Assembly: GCA_930367215.1 (NCBI GenBank)
Contig: OV884056.1
Span: forward strand, 57,040,308-57,104,307
DNA length: 64,000 nt
Direction: 5' to 3'
Source: Pollenia angustigena
Taxonomy: Eukaryota > Arthropoda > Insecta > Diptera > Polleniidae
The notes beneath the pieces were generated by a model. The model searched no databases. It was not told the origin of the DNA and worked only from the letters and a program-made list of their open reading frames with translations. Positions 1 to 10,621 of this stretch are shown here, piece after piece (positions within the stretch are counted from its first letter, which is position 1; each line of letters opens with the position of its first letter). Made by a program: the position numbers and the translations under genes.

Positions 1-830
1 TTTTTATTTGTATATTGTAAATAAACGTTGAGTGCTCAAATATTTAGGTTTTTTTTCATTTGTAACTTGGCCCTGTAGTTCGCAGTTTGATCACAACTAG
101 ATACTTTTATTACCTAAAATCGTATTTCAGAACTACCAGTAAAAAATTTCAAGATTCCTGGAAGCAAGAAAAGTACATGAGCACTGATATATGCGTTGGC
201 TATAACATATTACCAAGAAGCAGCAGAGAAGCGAATAACATTGAAGTAGATGTTTAATTTATGTTAGTAGGTTGTAGTTAAAATCATTATTTTAAGGAAA
301 AAATTTACGAACAATGTTCTACGTGCTTCTGTTATTTCCTTAGATGGAAGCAGGTTGTATTACAATAATTTTAAAATTTGTTAACGATCATTCCCGAAAT
401 ATTACCGAGCATAGAAATTAAATTTTATTTAAAACGTCATACGTCATCAAATTGTATTTTAGCAGAGTGGAAAAAGTAGTGCTTCCAAGTGGGAATTCGC
501 CATATAAAAATCATGCTTCTTGTTAGCAGGTTTGTAATTGGGTATTGTGCTTCTCTCCCTTACAAAACTGCTTACCAGTAAGCCCCATTTTTTCTGGGTA
601 TGTATCCATCATAGACTAATACTTAATTAAAACTTTCGTTCATGATAACATTGTTATGTTAACCAGAAATAATGTTAATTGCTAAATCACAAAATGGTTA
701 CCTGTAACAATAATATACTCGACTAAAGCCTAGTACTCCGTTTAAATTTGGAAAAAAAGTTGAGCAACATTGATAATTTCACATGCAAATTTTGACATGT
801 TTCAATGCTATTTATCTGGTGAGTTTGCAC
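1..830. other. AT-rich stretch without a recognisable gene
   Basis: No coding frame or RNA gene is visible. The only recognisable content is a short dispersed repeat near 482-598, annotated separately. The rest is low-complexity AT-rich DNA. Confidence 0.6.
482..598 (+). repeat. Short dispersed repeat, copy 1 (second copy at 42447)
   Basis: This segment resembles 42447-42568 along most of its length. Both start near TGCTTC and share the block CGCCATATAAAA. Both then run through a CCCTTACAAA block to an end near CCATTTTTT and TGGG. The copies are diverged, and I could not define termini or a target duplication. It is likely a small non-autonomous element. Confidence 0.55.
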
Positions 831-2115
831 AATCCCAACAAACACGAAGTCAAACCTTTGATATGAAATGGCTTTAACATTTGACATCAAACATAATTCT
901 CAAACGTTTTTCAATTGTTTGATTTAACATTTAAATACAAATTGATAATGATTTGAAAACAAACAAACAAATTTCAAATGTTTTATCAATTTGTTGTCCA
1001 ATGTTTGTCAAATGTTAAATTCAAATCAAAAATAAACTTGGCAACACTAAAGCGAAAAAAGCATTAAAAATGGCGATTAAAGTTACATTTTTTACATTGT
1101 GGTTACATTTGTTTCACTATTAAAAATAAATTTTAATATAAAGTGAACAGTTTATTTCTTGTGAAAATTAAAAATTATTTGTGAGCAATTCAAATGATTA
1201 AGAATACAAAAAAAAAGGAAAATAAAACGGGAAAGTGAAGAAAGTTTGTTGAACGATCGCGGTGCTACAATCCCCAAAATAAAAGGGAGCCAATGTCGTC
1301 TGTGCAAGAATTAGAGGACGGAAAGAACCTCATTTCATTTTTTATATATGTTGCCGAATGTTTATCTCACAGTTTTTTTAAATAAATAATGAATTTAAAA
1401 TAAAATATTTTTATTTATGTTCCACATTGTATTAATATCCACATTTGAGAATTACGTTTGAAAGCAAGTTGAAAATAAAGGCATTTTTCAACTTGATAAT
1501 AATTTCCCCTTTTTGTTGAGAATGCTATCCCTGCCGGAAATTTGTGTCAATTGGTCCAACAGACTGGTCTTGGGAGTTGTAAAAATAGAACAGTTTGTAC
1601 CTGTTCTATTTTTAGAAAGAACTCATGACCAGTGAAAGGAGAACCAATCATGTAACTGGTTTATGAAGAACAAAAAGGTAGAAAAAGTAATGAATTATAG
1701 TACAGTCTTCACCGGTGGTGTGACACATTTTTTGAGACTTTCTAAAATTTGGTTCTTGATTTCAATTCTAGGACTTGTTTTATTGAAATAATACTACATT
1801 GTATTGAAATAATGATACACTGTAGTAACTGTCACTAAACACGTCCATTGAGAATAGATGTGTGACTGGGCAAATGGTGTCAATTGACCCCCTCCAATGA
1901 CAACCCCATGTAAAAGTGATAGGTCTTATTCAAAGAAAGTGTTTAAACTAGAACCGGTCTCTACCACCAAAGACCTATCACGGGGCTACTTTGTTGTCAG
2001 TTCGCTTCGATCTTAGGATGATTTTCAAATCATTATCAAACTATTGTCGTTTGAGAAAACGTTTGATTTCAAATCATTTTCGATTTGAAATCAAAGCTCC
2101 GTGTTTGTTGGGATT
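831..2115. mobile_element. Non-coding TIR element, 16-bp perfect inverted ends
   Basis: The segment opens with AATCCCAACAAACACG and closes with its exact reverse complement. Looser inverted similarity continues inward for about 100 bases (runs of TTTGATTTCAAATC type on both sides). No transposase frame is present, so this is a non-autonomous DNA element. A second element (1529-2010) sits in its right half. I could not find a target-site duplication, so the superfamily is open. Confidence 0.65.
1529..2010 (+). mobile_element. Element X, copy 1 (CCCTGCSGGAA ends), nested
   Basis: The sequence from CCCTGCCGGAA to about 2010 reappears in reverse orientation at 12869-13163, and its right part recurs in diverged form near 49540-49678. 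Shared blocks include GTCTTCACCGGTGGTGTGAC and ACCACCAAAGACCTATCACG. The 12.9-kb copy lacks the middle portion present here (about 1770-1950). There is no coding capacity. It lies inside the 831-2115 element, so it is probably the younger insertion. Confidence 0.6.
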
Positions 2116-2595
2116 TGACGTTTTTATTTCGCACAAGTTTTTTTTTTCTAATGAGGACAGCTTTTCACGTGAAATGTTGAACAGAGTAACAGGCTTAACA
2201 ATATACCCTGTAAAATTAATTTGGGTTTTTTGAAGCACTTAAGAGAATAAGCGCATAATCGAGCGCTTCAATAATAGAGCTCTTATACGTATATGATAAA
2301 GAATAAAAATATATTATGTTTTACGAAAATGATTGAAAAAAGGCATTTAAACAAGTAAGAGCAAAACGTTAATGAATATGTTAATATAGTTAGCCCTTAA
2401 AAAAGCAATTTAGGAGTGCTTTGTTTGCATGTTAAAAGAAGCGCTTATTGTCAGCAGAAAAAAGTCCCCCAAACCGGGAACACCCCATACAAAACCCAGG
2501 CATCCCATCAGCAGGTTTGGGGAGATTTGAGGTATGAATTCATACATAAAACCTGCTACTTTTGGAGCACATTTATTACTGGGTAATGTTGACAA

Positions 2596-3223
2596 TTTTT
2601 CGTTTAAAAGTAGTTTTTTTTAGAGGCGACCTAGAAAAATATGTTTTTCGTCAATATTGAGAAACTTTTTACGTTTTACGAAAAAAAAACCTTTTTTTTT
2701 TTTTAAATTTTGTATTATACTTAGCAAAATTGTGTGATGAAAAAAATTTCGCAAAATATACGAACGATTTAAAATTCAGAAGAAATATTTTATATTTTGC
2801 GTATATTTTCGCACAACTGTCGTATATTGTACAAAATTGTATGACAGTTTTCGTGTATACAAGATTGGATTTTTTCGCTGTAAAAACTGCTGGGTTCCTT
2901 AAATGTTTTATTTTTTACTTAAATTAAATATTAATAAAGAAAAGTTCTGGTGTGATTGAGTGTTTCTGTGCTTTTTTCGTATTTGTTTGAATGGTCATTC
3001 AATATTCCCTGTTGCAAGTGTAAATTTACATTTTCAAGTGATTAAACAGTGTAACCAAAAAATTGCAAAAACAAAATACGATAAACAAGAAATTTAATTT
3101 CACATGTGGTAATTTAAAATTGCTATTGTGTCAAGTTGGTAAATAAAGAATTTAATGAATTTTTTGTATTTATGACGCAGCTTTAATTGAATTATAACGT
3201 AATAAGGGCTTAAATATAATTTT

Positions 3224-3261
<38 letters not shown>

Positions 3262-4145
3262 AATATTTTATTAAAAAAAATTACAGATTAATTTTATATT
3301 CCTGATTCGGACTTTGTCGCACAGAAATATTTCGTGAAACAAATGATTGTGGCAAAGGGTGTCGAAACGCATGAGGGGTAAAAAATGTCGCACCAAATAT
3401 AAAATAAAGCAACAATTTGAAGTTTCTCTATAACATAATTTATAAAAATGTTTAAAGTTGCATAGTTAAATCTGAATTTAACTGCCTGTTTAACGATTTC
3501 GAACGTCAACGTTTGCCTAGAAAATTATATTTAAAACAAAATTCTAAAATTTGTTAAACTATTTTTTGCCTTTTAGATAAAGCAATTGGTAAATGATTAA
3601 GAAAATAAAAGCAATAGAAATAAATTTAAATATTGAAGATTAAAATTAAATTCCTTCCAAACGAAACACTTTGATATTGTAATCAAAAATTAGTAAAATA
3701 TTTTCATTATCTTTTCATATCATTTCATAATTTATAATTTCTTGCAAACATTACGACATTATACATACTGTTACATGATTAAGTATTTAGGTCAATATGC
3801 ATTTTAAGAAGCTTTTCTGAATATAAGGGGAGTTTCATATTGTTTTAGAAATATTTAATAGCTTCATAAGAAAAAAAAATTGTTTAAATAGGCGTCATAA
3901 GAAAAAATAAATAGTTTAAATAGCTGTTGCATTTTGACAAAACATCTTAAGTCCGATAAGATGGCAAAAAAGTTTTTCGCCAAAACTCAGCGAAAAAATA
4001 ATTTTATATTAAAAAATAAAATAAACCAAAATTAATACAAAATATTAAAAACGTAAACAGAACTGTTTTTTGAATGAAAATTCGTATGATTAACAAAATT
4101 TTTTTCAACTTTTTAAATTTGACTTAATATGTTTTTTCAAAATGC
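2596..4145. other. AT-rich stretch, no gene seen; poly(A) run
   Basis: No frame with protein-like composition and no RNA gene is visible. A pure A run of about 30 bases lies at 3227-3256. A short imperfect duplication around TAAGAAAAAA.TAAATAGTTTAAATAG occurs at 3865-3925. Confidence 0.55.
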
Positions 4146-4519
4146 CACAGATATGATTTCTTCAAGTACCTGTTTCAATAGCAAAAAACCACACTTTAAG
4201 AACGAGTCGTACTCATACATTCAAGTACGAAGAACACTAAAACGTATTTAAAACAATTCTAAATGCGATTACATTCGAAAATCAATCCCGGAATTTCTTG
4301 AAATAAATAAAAAAATTCTTAAACCAACTAAAAAAAGATTAAACTTTTCATTGGTAGTGCCACTCTGAGAGTAAAATTACAAAGTGAGCGTCTTAATCTC
4401 ATTTAAATTATCAGAGTCTGTTGCAGACACTACAACAACACCACACAAGTATTTAAAAAACCATTTGCTTGTTGTGTGTAGAAACAACAAAAAACAACAG
4501 AACAAGACGAAAATACATT

Positions 4520-5365
4520 GGCGCATATTCATAAATTATTACCAAGTGTTAACTATTTTAAGTACCTACTTAAGTTATTCACAGATGAATACTTTACTTA
4601 ATTATAGGAAAAGCTGTAGCTAAACGCCAACTAACTAATACATTCAAAGAACAGCTGATTGATATAATTTTATAATTTTTTTCAAGAGTACAACATTTTT
4701 TAAGAATCATTATTACAACTTGAAGTTAGCTAAAGTTAAGATTAAATTGACAGATAATAATGTGTTATCTGTCAAAAAGCGTCTGTTAACTGTCGGATAA
4801 CAGCTAACGCAAAGTTATAATAATGGCCCTAAGTGGTTTTAACAAAATAAATGGAAAAAATTATAAGAGATATTTAAATAATATCAGATAAAAACATTGT
4901 AAAAACAGTTAAGACGTATAAAACACGCTGCAATCCATTTAAAATGCATTTCTACTGCATCCAAAAAACATCAATACAAAACAAAAAATAAACAAGAGAT
5001 GTGTTTTTAGTCGATAAAATTCTATTGAATATTTTTATTTGTACAAGTCCTTATTTTAATTGATTAATATACTTTTATAACCAAAAATTATCCTTTTTAG
5101 AATTTGTGTTAATTTTTTAAAGAATAAAAAATGGGGTTAATAGTTTGATAAGCTTTTTAATTAATTATAGAATAAATCGTTCAAAATTTTATCGACATTT
5201 AATTTTCTCTACATGCCAATATGCATGGTTGCATTTCTTCTATCAGCTGAGAGCTGTAACTACGTTAGTTATGAATTATGAATAAGACCTATTACTATCT
5301 ATGAACTATTTTTTAGTTTCTGTTTTGTTAGTTACAACTTAAGTTATGATTTCTGAATATGCGCC
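4520..5365. mobile_element. GGCGCATATTC TIR element nested in the CAGA MITE
   Basis: The insert begins GGCGCATATTCATAAAT and ends with the inverted form, ATTTCTGAATATGCGCC, with inverted similarity continuing inward. A 3-bp ATT is found on both sides (4517-4519 and 5366-5368). The related copy at 14.1-14.9 kb gives the empty-site arrangement, because the sequence either side of this insert is continuous there. The insert has no transposase and contains a small perfect hairpin at 4747-4775. The superfamily is uncertain; a 3-bp duplication resembles PIF/Harbinger, but ATT is not the usual TWA target. Confidence 0.75.
4747..4775. repeat. Perfect 11-bp hairpin
   Basis: TTGACAGATAA is followed after 7 bases by its exact reverse complement, TTATCTGTCAA. 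It lies inside the nested TIR element. Any function is unknown; it could fold as a stem in single-stranded form. Confidence 0.8.
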
Positions 5366-6270
5366 ATTATTTTCATGATTAGACAGTTAAATTAAGAACT
5401 CTTGCTTCTCATTTAGTTTATATTATCAGTTATATATAAACGTACATTTAGTTTTTAAAGTAAAACTATATCGGAAATGATGCTGGTATTTGATAATTGA
5501 AATTCTGTAAGGTGTAAAACGTGTAAGTAAGTCAATCATAATAAAATTCTGCATCTTTTTTCGCTTTCGGTTTATTTCAATGAAGAATTCGGGATAAAAT
5601 CAACTTTATAATACTTGAATCAAGCGCATTTAAAAATTGATTCAATCTTAGTTTTACTTAAATCAAGCTCATTTTCTGATTATTTCAAGTACGAATTCGG
5701 GATTAAATATGTTTATACCGCTACGGATTGATTTGAGTACGGATGGATTGATTTTTCTCTGCTTGCATCATCTTTAATAAAAAGGGTGCTTTCCGATAGA
5801 GAGTTTTAGAAGTCTTAAACAACGTTTTTAAATCGTGGAAATTTATTTCCAAAATTCGTGATCTTTTCTCCAAATTTACAGAGCACTTCGTCACCTTAGC
5901 ATCAAAGTCAATCTGAACAGCTAGAGCACAAAACTATGAATCGATTCATGAGCATGTATTTATACAAATAGTATTTATACAAATAGAGCCCTTATCGTGC
6001 GTGCTTAGTAAGCCATCGTCGCCTGTTGACGTGACTTTGATAGAGGAATCGAATTTATCGACCGGACGCCGTTACTTGCAACTCGGTCTCTGGACGTCCA
6101 CTGCTTGGATAGTTTTGACGAAAGATTTTGGCCTTTATCCATGTAAGATCCAACTGGTGCAAGTATTAAAGCCAGCGGAGCACCAATTGCGTCGTGTGTT
6201 CAGTAAATCGCCTGAGAAGTTATGGGAAGTTGAACCAGATTTTTAACGGTAAATCATCTTCAGCGATGAG

Positions 6271-6805
6271 GGTTCTTTCTGATTTAACGGGTTTGTATTT
6301 CACTTATCATAGTTTTTCTCCATGTGTTCCTGATTCGGCCTTGGCATCTATTGCGCTAGGGGTTCCTCTATGTTGCTTGCCTGGTTATGCTTATTACTGG
6401 CTTGCGTAGAGTGTGTCCTACCAAATTTCCATTCTGTCTGGAAATTTTTTGAACTTGATCTGCTCGTCTCCATAGCTGGCATTGTTTATGGTTACTGGCC
6501 AGAATATTCGGCATATGTTTCATTAACACTCATTAACAAACACTCACAGTTTCTGCGTTAATGAGTTTGGTATCAGCCCGGTTTCACTGCAATAAAGAAG
6601 AGTCGATTTGACACATGCATTAAAGATTAAATTTTTTCTCAAATGAAATCTGGTTTGATCGCCAAATTTTAGTTTAGCCTTCCATACGCCAGTCTCGCCT
6701 TTTTCAGTATGTTATTCACATCGGCATATGCTGCTCCTTCTGTTGTCATAACACATCCCAGATAGCAGAAATTGTCAACATTTTCGACGGGTATGTAAAA
6801 AAGCA
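6271..6805 (-). pseudogene. RTE-like LINE 3' end fragment inside the mariner relic
   Basis: On the minus strand the segment encodes the C-terminal part of a non-LTR reverse transcriptase. Near 6700-6800 it reads VDNFCYLGCVMTTEGAA. Then follow, with frameshifts, ARLAYGRL, KIWRSNQISFEKKF, STLLY.SETGLIPNSLTQKL, LWRRADQ, GHTLRKP.ISITRQA and RPRNTWR. The order YLG, IWRS, LLYGSET, WRRADQ, HTLRKP, RPRNTWR is typical of RTE/BovB-type elements. The fragment lies between two consecutive pieces of one mariner transposase, so the LINE inserted into the mariner. No poly(A) tail is evident. Multiple stops make it inactive. Confidence 0.8.
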
Positions 6806-7067
6806 TGATTGTCGTTTTTGAGAGAGCTTAATACTCACGAGTATCTTAAAACTCCATTACATATTGAAAAAAATCACTGTTTGGTGCGTTCAACATGCCT
6901 CAGGCGGTCTTTAAATCCGAAACCGGTGTCAACAATTTGAATGGCGAACGCTGCAGGCAAATTTTCGTGATTTTTTTCAGTCCTCATGCCATTGCAAATG
7001 AAGGAATAATTGTTCCAACAAGACCGCACAACACGCCATTAAGCGCGTAAAACCATCAGTTTGTCTG

Positions 7068-7450
7068 CACAGGAAAAATTCTCCAAAGTTTTTCTCCAAT
7101 TGAAATAAAATATAATAAAAAATCAGTTTTATTTAAAAAGTTAATCAAGTGAATTAAAAGTTTAATCAATTGAATTTAACGTTTAATTAAGTAAATAAAT
7201 CGTTTAATTGATACTATTAATTTGACTGCACAGGAAAAATTCTCCAAAATTTTTTACCAATTATCAGTCAAAAATAAATACAGTTTTAATTATAAATATA
7301 ATCAAGTGAATTAAACGTTTAATCAATTCAATTAAACGTTTAATCAATTTAATTAATCGTTTAATTGATACTAATAATTTGTTTACTGCTGCAAATTTAA
7401 TTAATGTCACTTATATTTTAATTGAAATCCATTTTTATTTTTTCTGTGTG
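7068..7450 (+). mobile_element. CACAG(G/A)AAAAATTCTCC AT-rich MITE, one and a half copies
   Basis: The block CACAGGAAAAATTCTCCAAA occurs at 7068 and again at 7229. Each is followed by repeated TTAATCAA and GTTTAATTGATACTA units. The second copy ends in TTTTTTCTGTGTG, the inverted form of the start. A third copy is at 14902-15128. It looks like a truncated copy followed by a complete one, or one inserted into the other. It lies inside the mariner relic. Non-coding. Confidence 0.7.
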
Positions 7451-7473
7451 ATGCCTGAATTATCTCAAGAAAT

Positions 7474-7857
7474 GAAGCACAGCCGCGAATAACGTTGTAA
7501 ACGCCACATTTTGCAAAAACTGTTTTTTTGCAGATAACCGTTGACCTAAATCTCTTACACAGTTTAAACATCAAATCAACCAAAACTATGCACCTTTACG
7601 CCTTCAAAATGGCGTACAAAGTGTCAGCCAGTGGAAGAAAATTGCAAGTTACTAACAAAATGATGAAACCGAAATGGTTTTGCAGTGCGGAATAATGTCT
7701 TAAAAGCCTTTTGCATTAAAGTTTTTATTATCATTATTTTTAATAATAGAAAAAAACCATTTTTAAAACAAATAATGCTGCCTGTAAAAAAACGTTTTTT
7801 TGCTCTCCTGAAAAATTATTATTTTGTAACTTAAAACGTTATTCGCGGCTGTGCTTC
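7474..7857. mobile_element. GAAGCACAGCCGCGAATAACG MITE, copy 1
   Basis: The 384-bp element starts with GAAGCACAGCCGCGAATAAC and ends with the inverted sequence GTTATTCGCGGCTGTGCTTC. AAAT flanks both sides (7470-7473 and 7858-7861), which suggests a 4-bp target duplication. A second copy in the opposite orientation at 17064-17561 shares the ends and interior blocks and has AACT on both sides. Non-coding. The TIR has not been matched to a named superfamily. Confidence 0.85.
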
Positions 7858-8012
7858 AAATGTCTCTGTGAATTGGTCACTTTGTTCGTGTAAGTTAACC
7901 CCTGATAAACCAGCAACAATTGATCATTTAGAAGCCAACGTTCGGCGCACTATTGACAAAATAAGACTGTGGCGCAGTCACGGAGGCCATATGTCATTAA
8001 ATTTTTGAGCTA

Positions 8013-9197
8013 ATGAAGCCAAAATTTTGTTCATCCCTTAAAGCTCTATGCCTCTAAAAACACCCCTTATATAAAAATTAAAATGGGTTTGTTTGTTCCA
8101 TTAAAGACATTTTCTAATTACCCGACGCTTAACGCAGGCTATAAATATTTGTAAATTTTCAAGCAATATAAATCACACCAACAAGTGGTGCAACAACCCA
8201 CTAGGACATAAGGACAATAAAATTACCAAAATATCTGGAGTAGTATAATTTTGAAATTTGGTACAAATTGCTTCGTTATCAATACACAAAAATATGAATA
8301 ATTTGATTTTAAAGGTTAAGTTAGTTTAACATATTTTCAAACTCTTCCAATAAACGGTTTAAATACGAAACTCCACCTATATTGCATATATTCATTTAAA
8401 ATTTAATTATTTTTTGCATAATCCATTTAACATGCATGTTGGCAAATAATTTGAATTAGATACTTATTAAATCTTTTGTTTGTAAAAAAAATACCCAAGA
8501 ATTTTTATTTATATTTCTCTAAATATTTAATCAAACGCATGTTTTTGTTAATATTTCCTTAAAAAAATTTTAAAAATGTTTTCTTTCTCTTCTTGTTCAA
8601 TAACTCAATAACATTTTAACCAAGAACACAGGTTTAATTTCCTAGCCCTAGATTGGATTTCATAAAAGTAATAACGTTTCGTAAACAATTTCTGGCATTT
8701 TAATAGAATCCTGAACTGTCAGCATTTTTAAACGCAATTATAAAAAAAAAAAATATTAAGGAAACCCATAAAATGAATACAAAACCAATCGTTTTATATT
8801 TCTTTGATTTTAGGCGTACTTGTGTAATAAAATACTTCTCAAGAAAGTACTCCGGGTTTTCTTTAGTACGTGCTGAAGTATGAAATTATTTGAAACTTAT
8901 TGAGTAATGAAATAATTCAATTGAAAACGATTTGGTTTTAAGCAAAAAACTCTTAAATTTTTGGGTAGCAATAAGAAATAAGTTGGTTTTTTTTTCGTTG
9001 AAGCCAAGAGGAACATCAATACAAATTTATATATTAGGGAGGCTCAAATAATGTTTATAAGACAGGAGTATAGTATCGGTTATAGATTAGGTTACAGTTT
9101 CGACTTTAGATTATACTGCCTACAGTTTTTTCTTTAAACTTAACTACAGTCCAGACCATAAAATAGTCTAGTCTTCATTTGAGTAAAAAGTTGAGTA
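8013..9197. other. No gene recognised
   Basis: AT-rich sequence without protein-like frames. Fragments such as a 'GAAATTTGGTACAAATTGC' phrase near 8250 resemble the repeat modules seen elsewhere, but no boundaries can be set. Confidence 0.5.
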
Positions 9198-9787
9198 TGT
9201 AGCCGTGTAAGACAAGGCTAGAGGTCCTGTTGTGTTTAATATAAGAGTGTTAATATATGAGTGTTTGTGCAAACCTAGTAGAAATGTTAAAAAATATTTA
9301 GTAGACTGGACAAGATATTCGTTAGACTATCGACAAGACAATAGTACCCACTATAGTCTCGACTATCGACAATACAATTGCTGGCATCTGGCTTGTGTGT
9401 ACATTGGGGTCTGTTTGCCGTGTGGATAGTGACATTTTCATTGTGTGGAACAGGACTCCATGTGGGGACACGGTTCTCGTAAAATTTGCATAAGCCAGAC
9501 TCTGACTTTTTGTTAAAATTAAAATTGTAAAACCAAATAAAATGAATTGTAAAACCAAAACAATAAATAAATTTAATGAAAAGAGATAAATAAAAGTGGT
9601 ATTTGTATACAAAGTCAGCGCAGAAGAAGAGGCTTTTAAATAAACAAAATTGATTCAGTATGTGCCTGCTGTGTTCTGATCTGCCTCAACCTGCTTTACA
9701 ATTCTTAAGTTAAACGAACAACGTGAATTGGTTGCTACATCCTACCCAGCGCGTTGGATAAACCAGGCAACCCGTTACACCGTTACA
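9198..9787 (+). mobile_element. Possible solo LTR or TIR-bounded segment
   Basis: The segment starts TGTAGCCGTGTAA and ends TTACACCGTTACA, giving short, imperfect inverted ends of the TG...CA kind found on LTRs. It contains several AATAAA signals between about 9530 and 9600 and a more GC-rich tail. No matching flanking duplication was found and no second LTR lies nearby. It could instead be a DNA element or chance. Confidence 0.3.
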
Positions 9788-9941
9788 ACAATAGCTTACC
9801 ATAATAGTGGTTTTGACTACGTTTGAAGACTCTACCTATAAAAGTTATTCAGTTGCGCAATATTTTATATATGCATCCTATTTTTAAAGTGTTGTTTATG
9901 AGTGATTCCTACCAAGTTTGAACATTCTCACTATAACGGTT

Positions 9942-10110
9942 CTTAAGATATGCGATATTTAACATTGACGTCATGAGAAGGATACCACTTCCCCTGCTGA
10001 TATCTTATTTCTAATTCGGGGCTTAAAAGATCCAGGGGATCTTAGGATATGCGATACTTAATATTGCCATCCTATGCGGGGTACCACTTCCCCTGCCCCT
10101 ATCGAAAAAT
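9942..10110 (+). repeat. Two tandem units of about 98 bp
   Basis: The phrase CTTA(A/G)GATATGCGATA followed by a block ending near ACCACTTCCCCTGC occurs at about 9943 and again at about 10041. The units are diverged. The flank ends in GAAGATCGGTTTGG...TATATACATAGAAGA, the style of many dispersed insect repeats. Confidence 0.65.
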
Positions 10111-10476
10111 AAGCAGCTTAATTTATTTTCGGGGCTCGCGCAAAATTTTAAGAAGATCGGTTTGGTAGCTTAGGAGTCTGTAAGCCAACAAAGAAACAGG
10201 CAAACCTTTTTCATTTTTATATACATAGAAGAAGAAGATTTATGTGTAGGGACCCTTCTTATATTCCCATTAACTACCAAATTTTCTTCCAACTTGTAAA
10301 TATGTTAGAGGTTAGAGCAAACGAACTAGTGAAGCATCTAAAAAAGTCCGGAAAAGTCAACAAAAACTTTGTAATCAATTTTATTCTAAAATTTTATCTG
10401 TAGTTCCTTCTTGTAAATAAAAAAAATTTAAATCATTTGAAATGTAATAAAATGTTTTTAAATTACATTTCTCTTA

Positions 10477-10618
10477 GTGCCGGTTCACACATGTCAAGTT
10501 TGACTCGTCAAGTCTTGAGTTTTTAGGAGAGAGGGGAGAAGAAATGGCATTCTCTTTTCCCTTCTCTCCTAAAAGATCAAGACTTGAAGAGTCAAACTTG
10601 ACTTGTGTGAACCAGCAC
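10477..10618. mobile_element. 142-bp hairpin MITE with TTA target duplication
   Basis: Almost the whole element is one inverted repeat. It starts GTGCCGGTTCACACATGTCA and ends with the inverse, in GTGAACCAGCAC. Arms of about 60 bases flank a short loop. TTA flanks both sides (10474-10476 and 10619-10621), consistent with the TWA target of PIF/Harbinger elements. The ends resemble those of the MITEs at 15914, 19689 and 61951, in having a C-rich start followed by a TCACAC-like block. No coding. Confidence 0.85.
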
Positions 10619-10621
10619 TTA

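Larger units (their letters stand above)
4146..5761 (-). mobile_element. CAGA-ended MITE family, copy 1 (interrupted)
   Basis: Both outer parts match two other copies in the window, at 14086-14897 and 59983-60656, which lie in the opposite orientation. Shared blocks include TGTTGCAGACACTACAACAA, ACAAGACGAAAA, CTCATTTAGTTTATATTAT and CAATCATAATAAAATTCT. Ends are near CACAGATATG and TTTTTCTCTG. The copy is about twice as long as its relatives because a second element (4520-5365) has inserted in the middle. Non-coding; exact termini are approximate. Confidence 0.75.
6001..8012 (+). pseudogene. Mariner-type transposase relic 1, broken by nested insertions
   Basis: Transposase pieces occur in order on the plus strand. 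Codons for DFGLYPCKIQLVQVLKP lie at 6125-6170. IIFSDE of the first catalytic Asp region lies at about 6251-6268, after stop codons. A CRF/KTPLH and ITVWC block lies at 6820-6890. FQQD, carrying the second catalytic Asp, lies at about 7032-7045. DKPATIDHLEANVRRTI lies at 7905-7955. Between the blocks lie an RTE-like LINE (6271-6805), AT-rich repeats (7068-7450) and a 384-bp MITE (7474-7857). The LTP to DKP junction has lost the usual LDFFLWGYVK block. Stops and frameshifts show that it is dead. The family is Tc1/mariner, judged from motif order. Confidence 0.85.

Noticed and set aside
9198..9787. Confident call of an LTR retrotransposon terminus
   Set aside because: No paired LTR, primer-binding site or flanking duplication could be shown, so it is kept only as a low-confidence feature.
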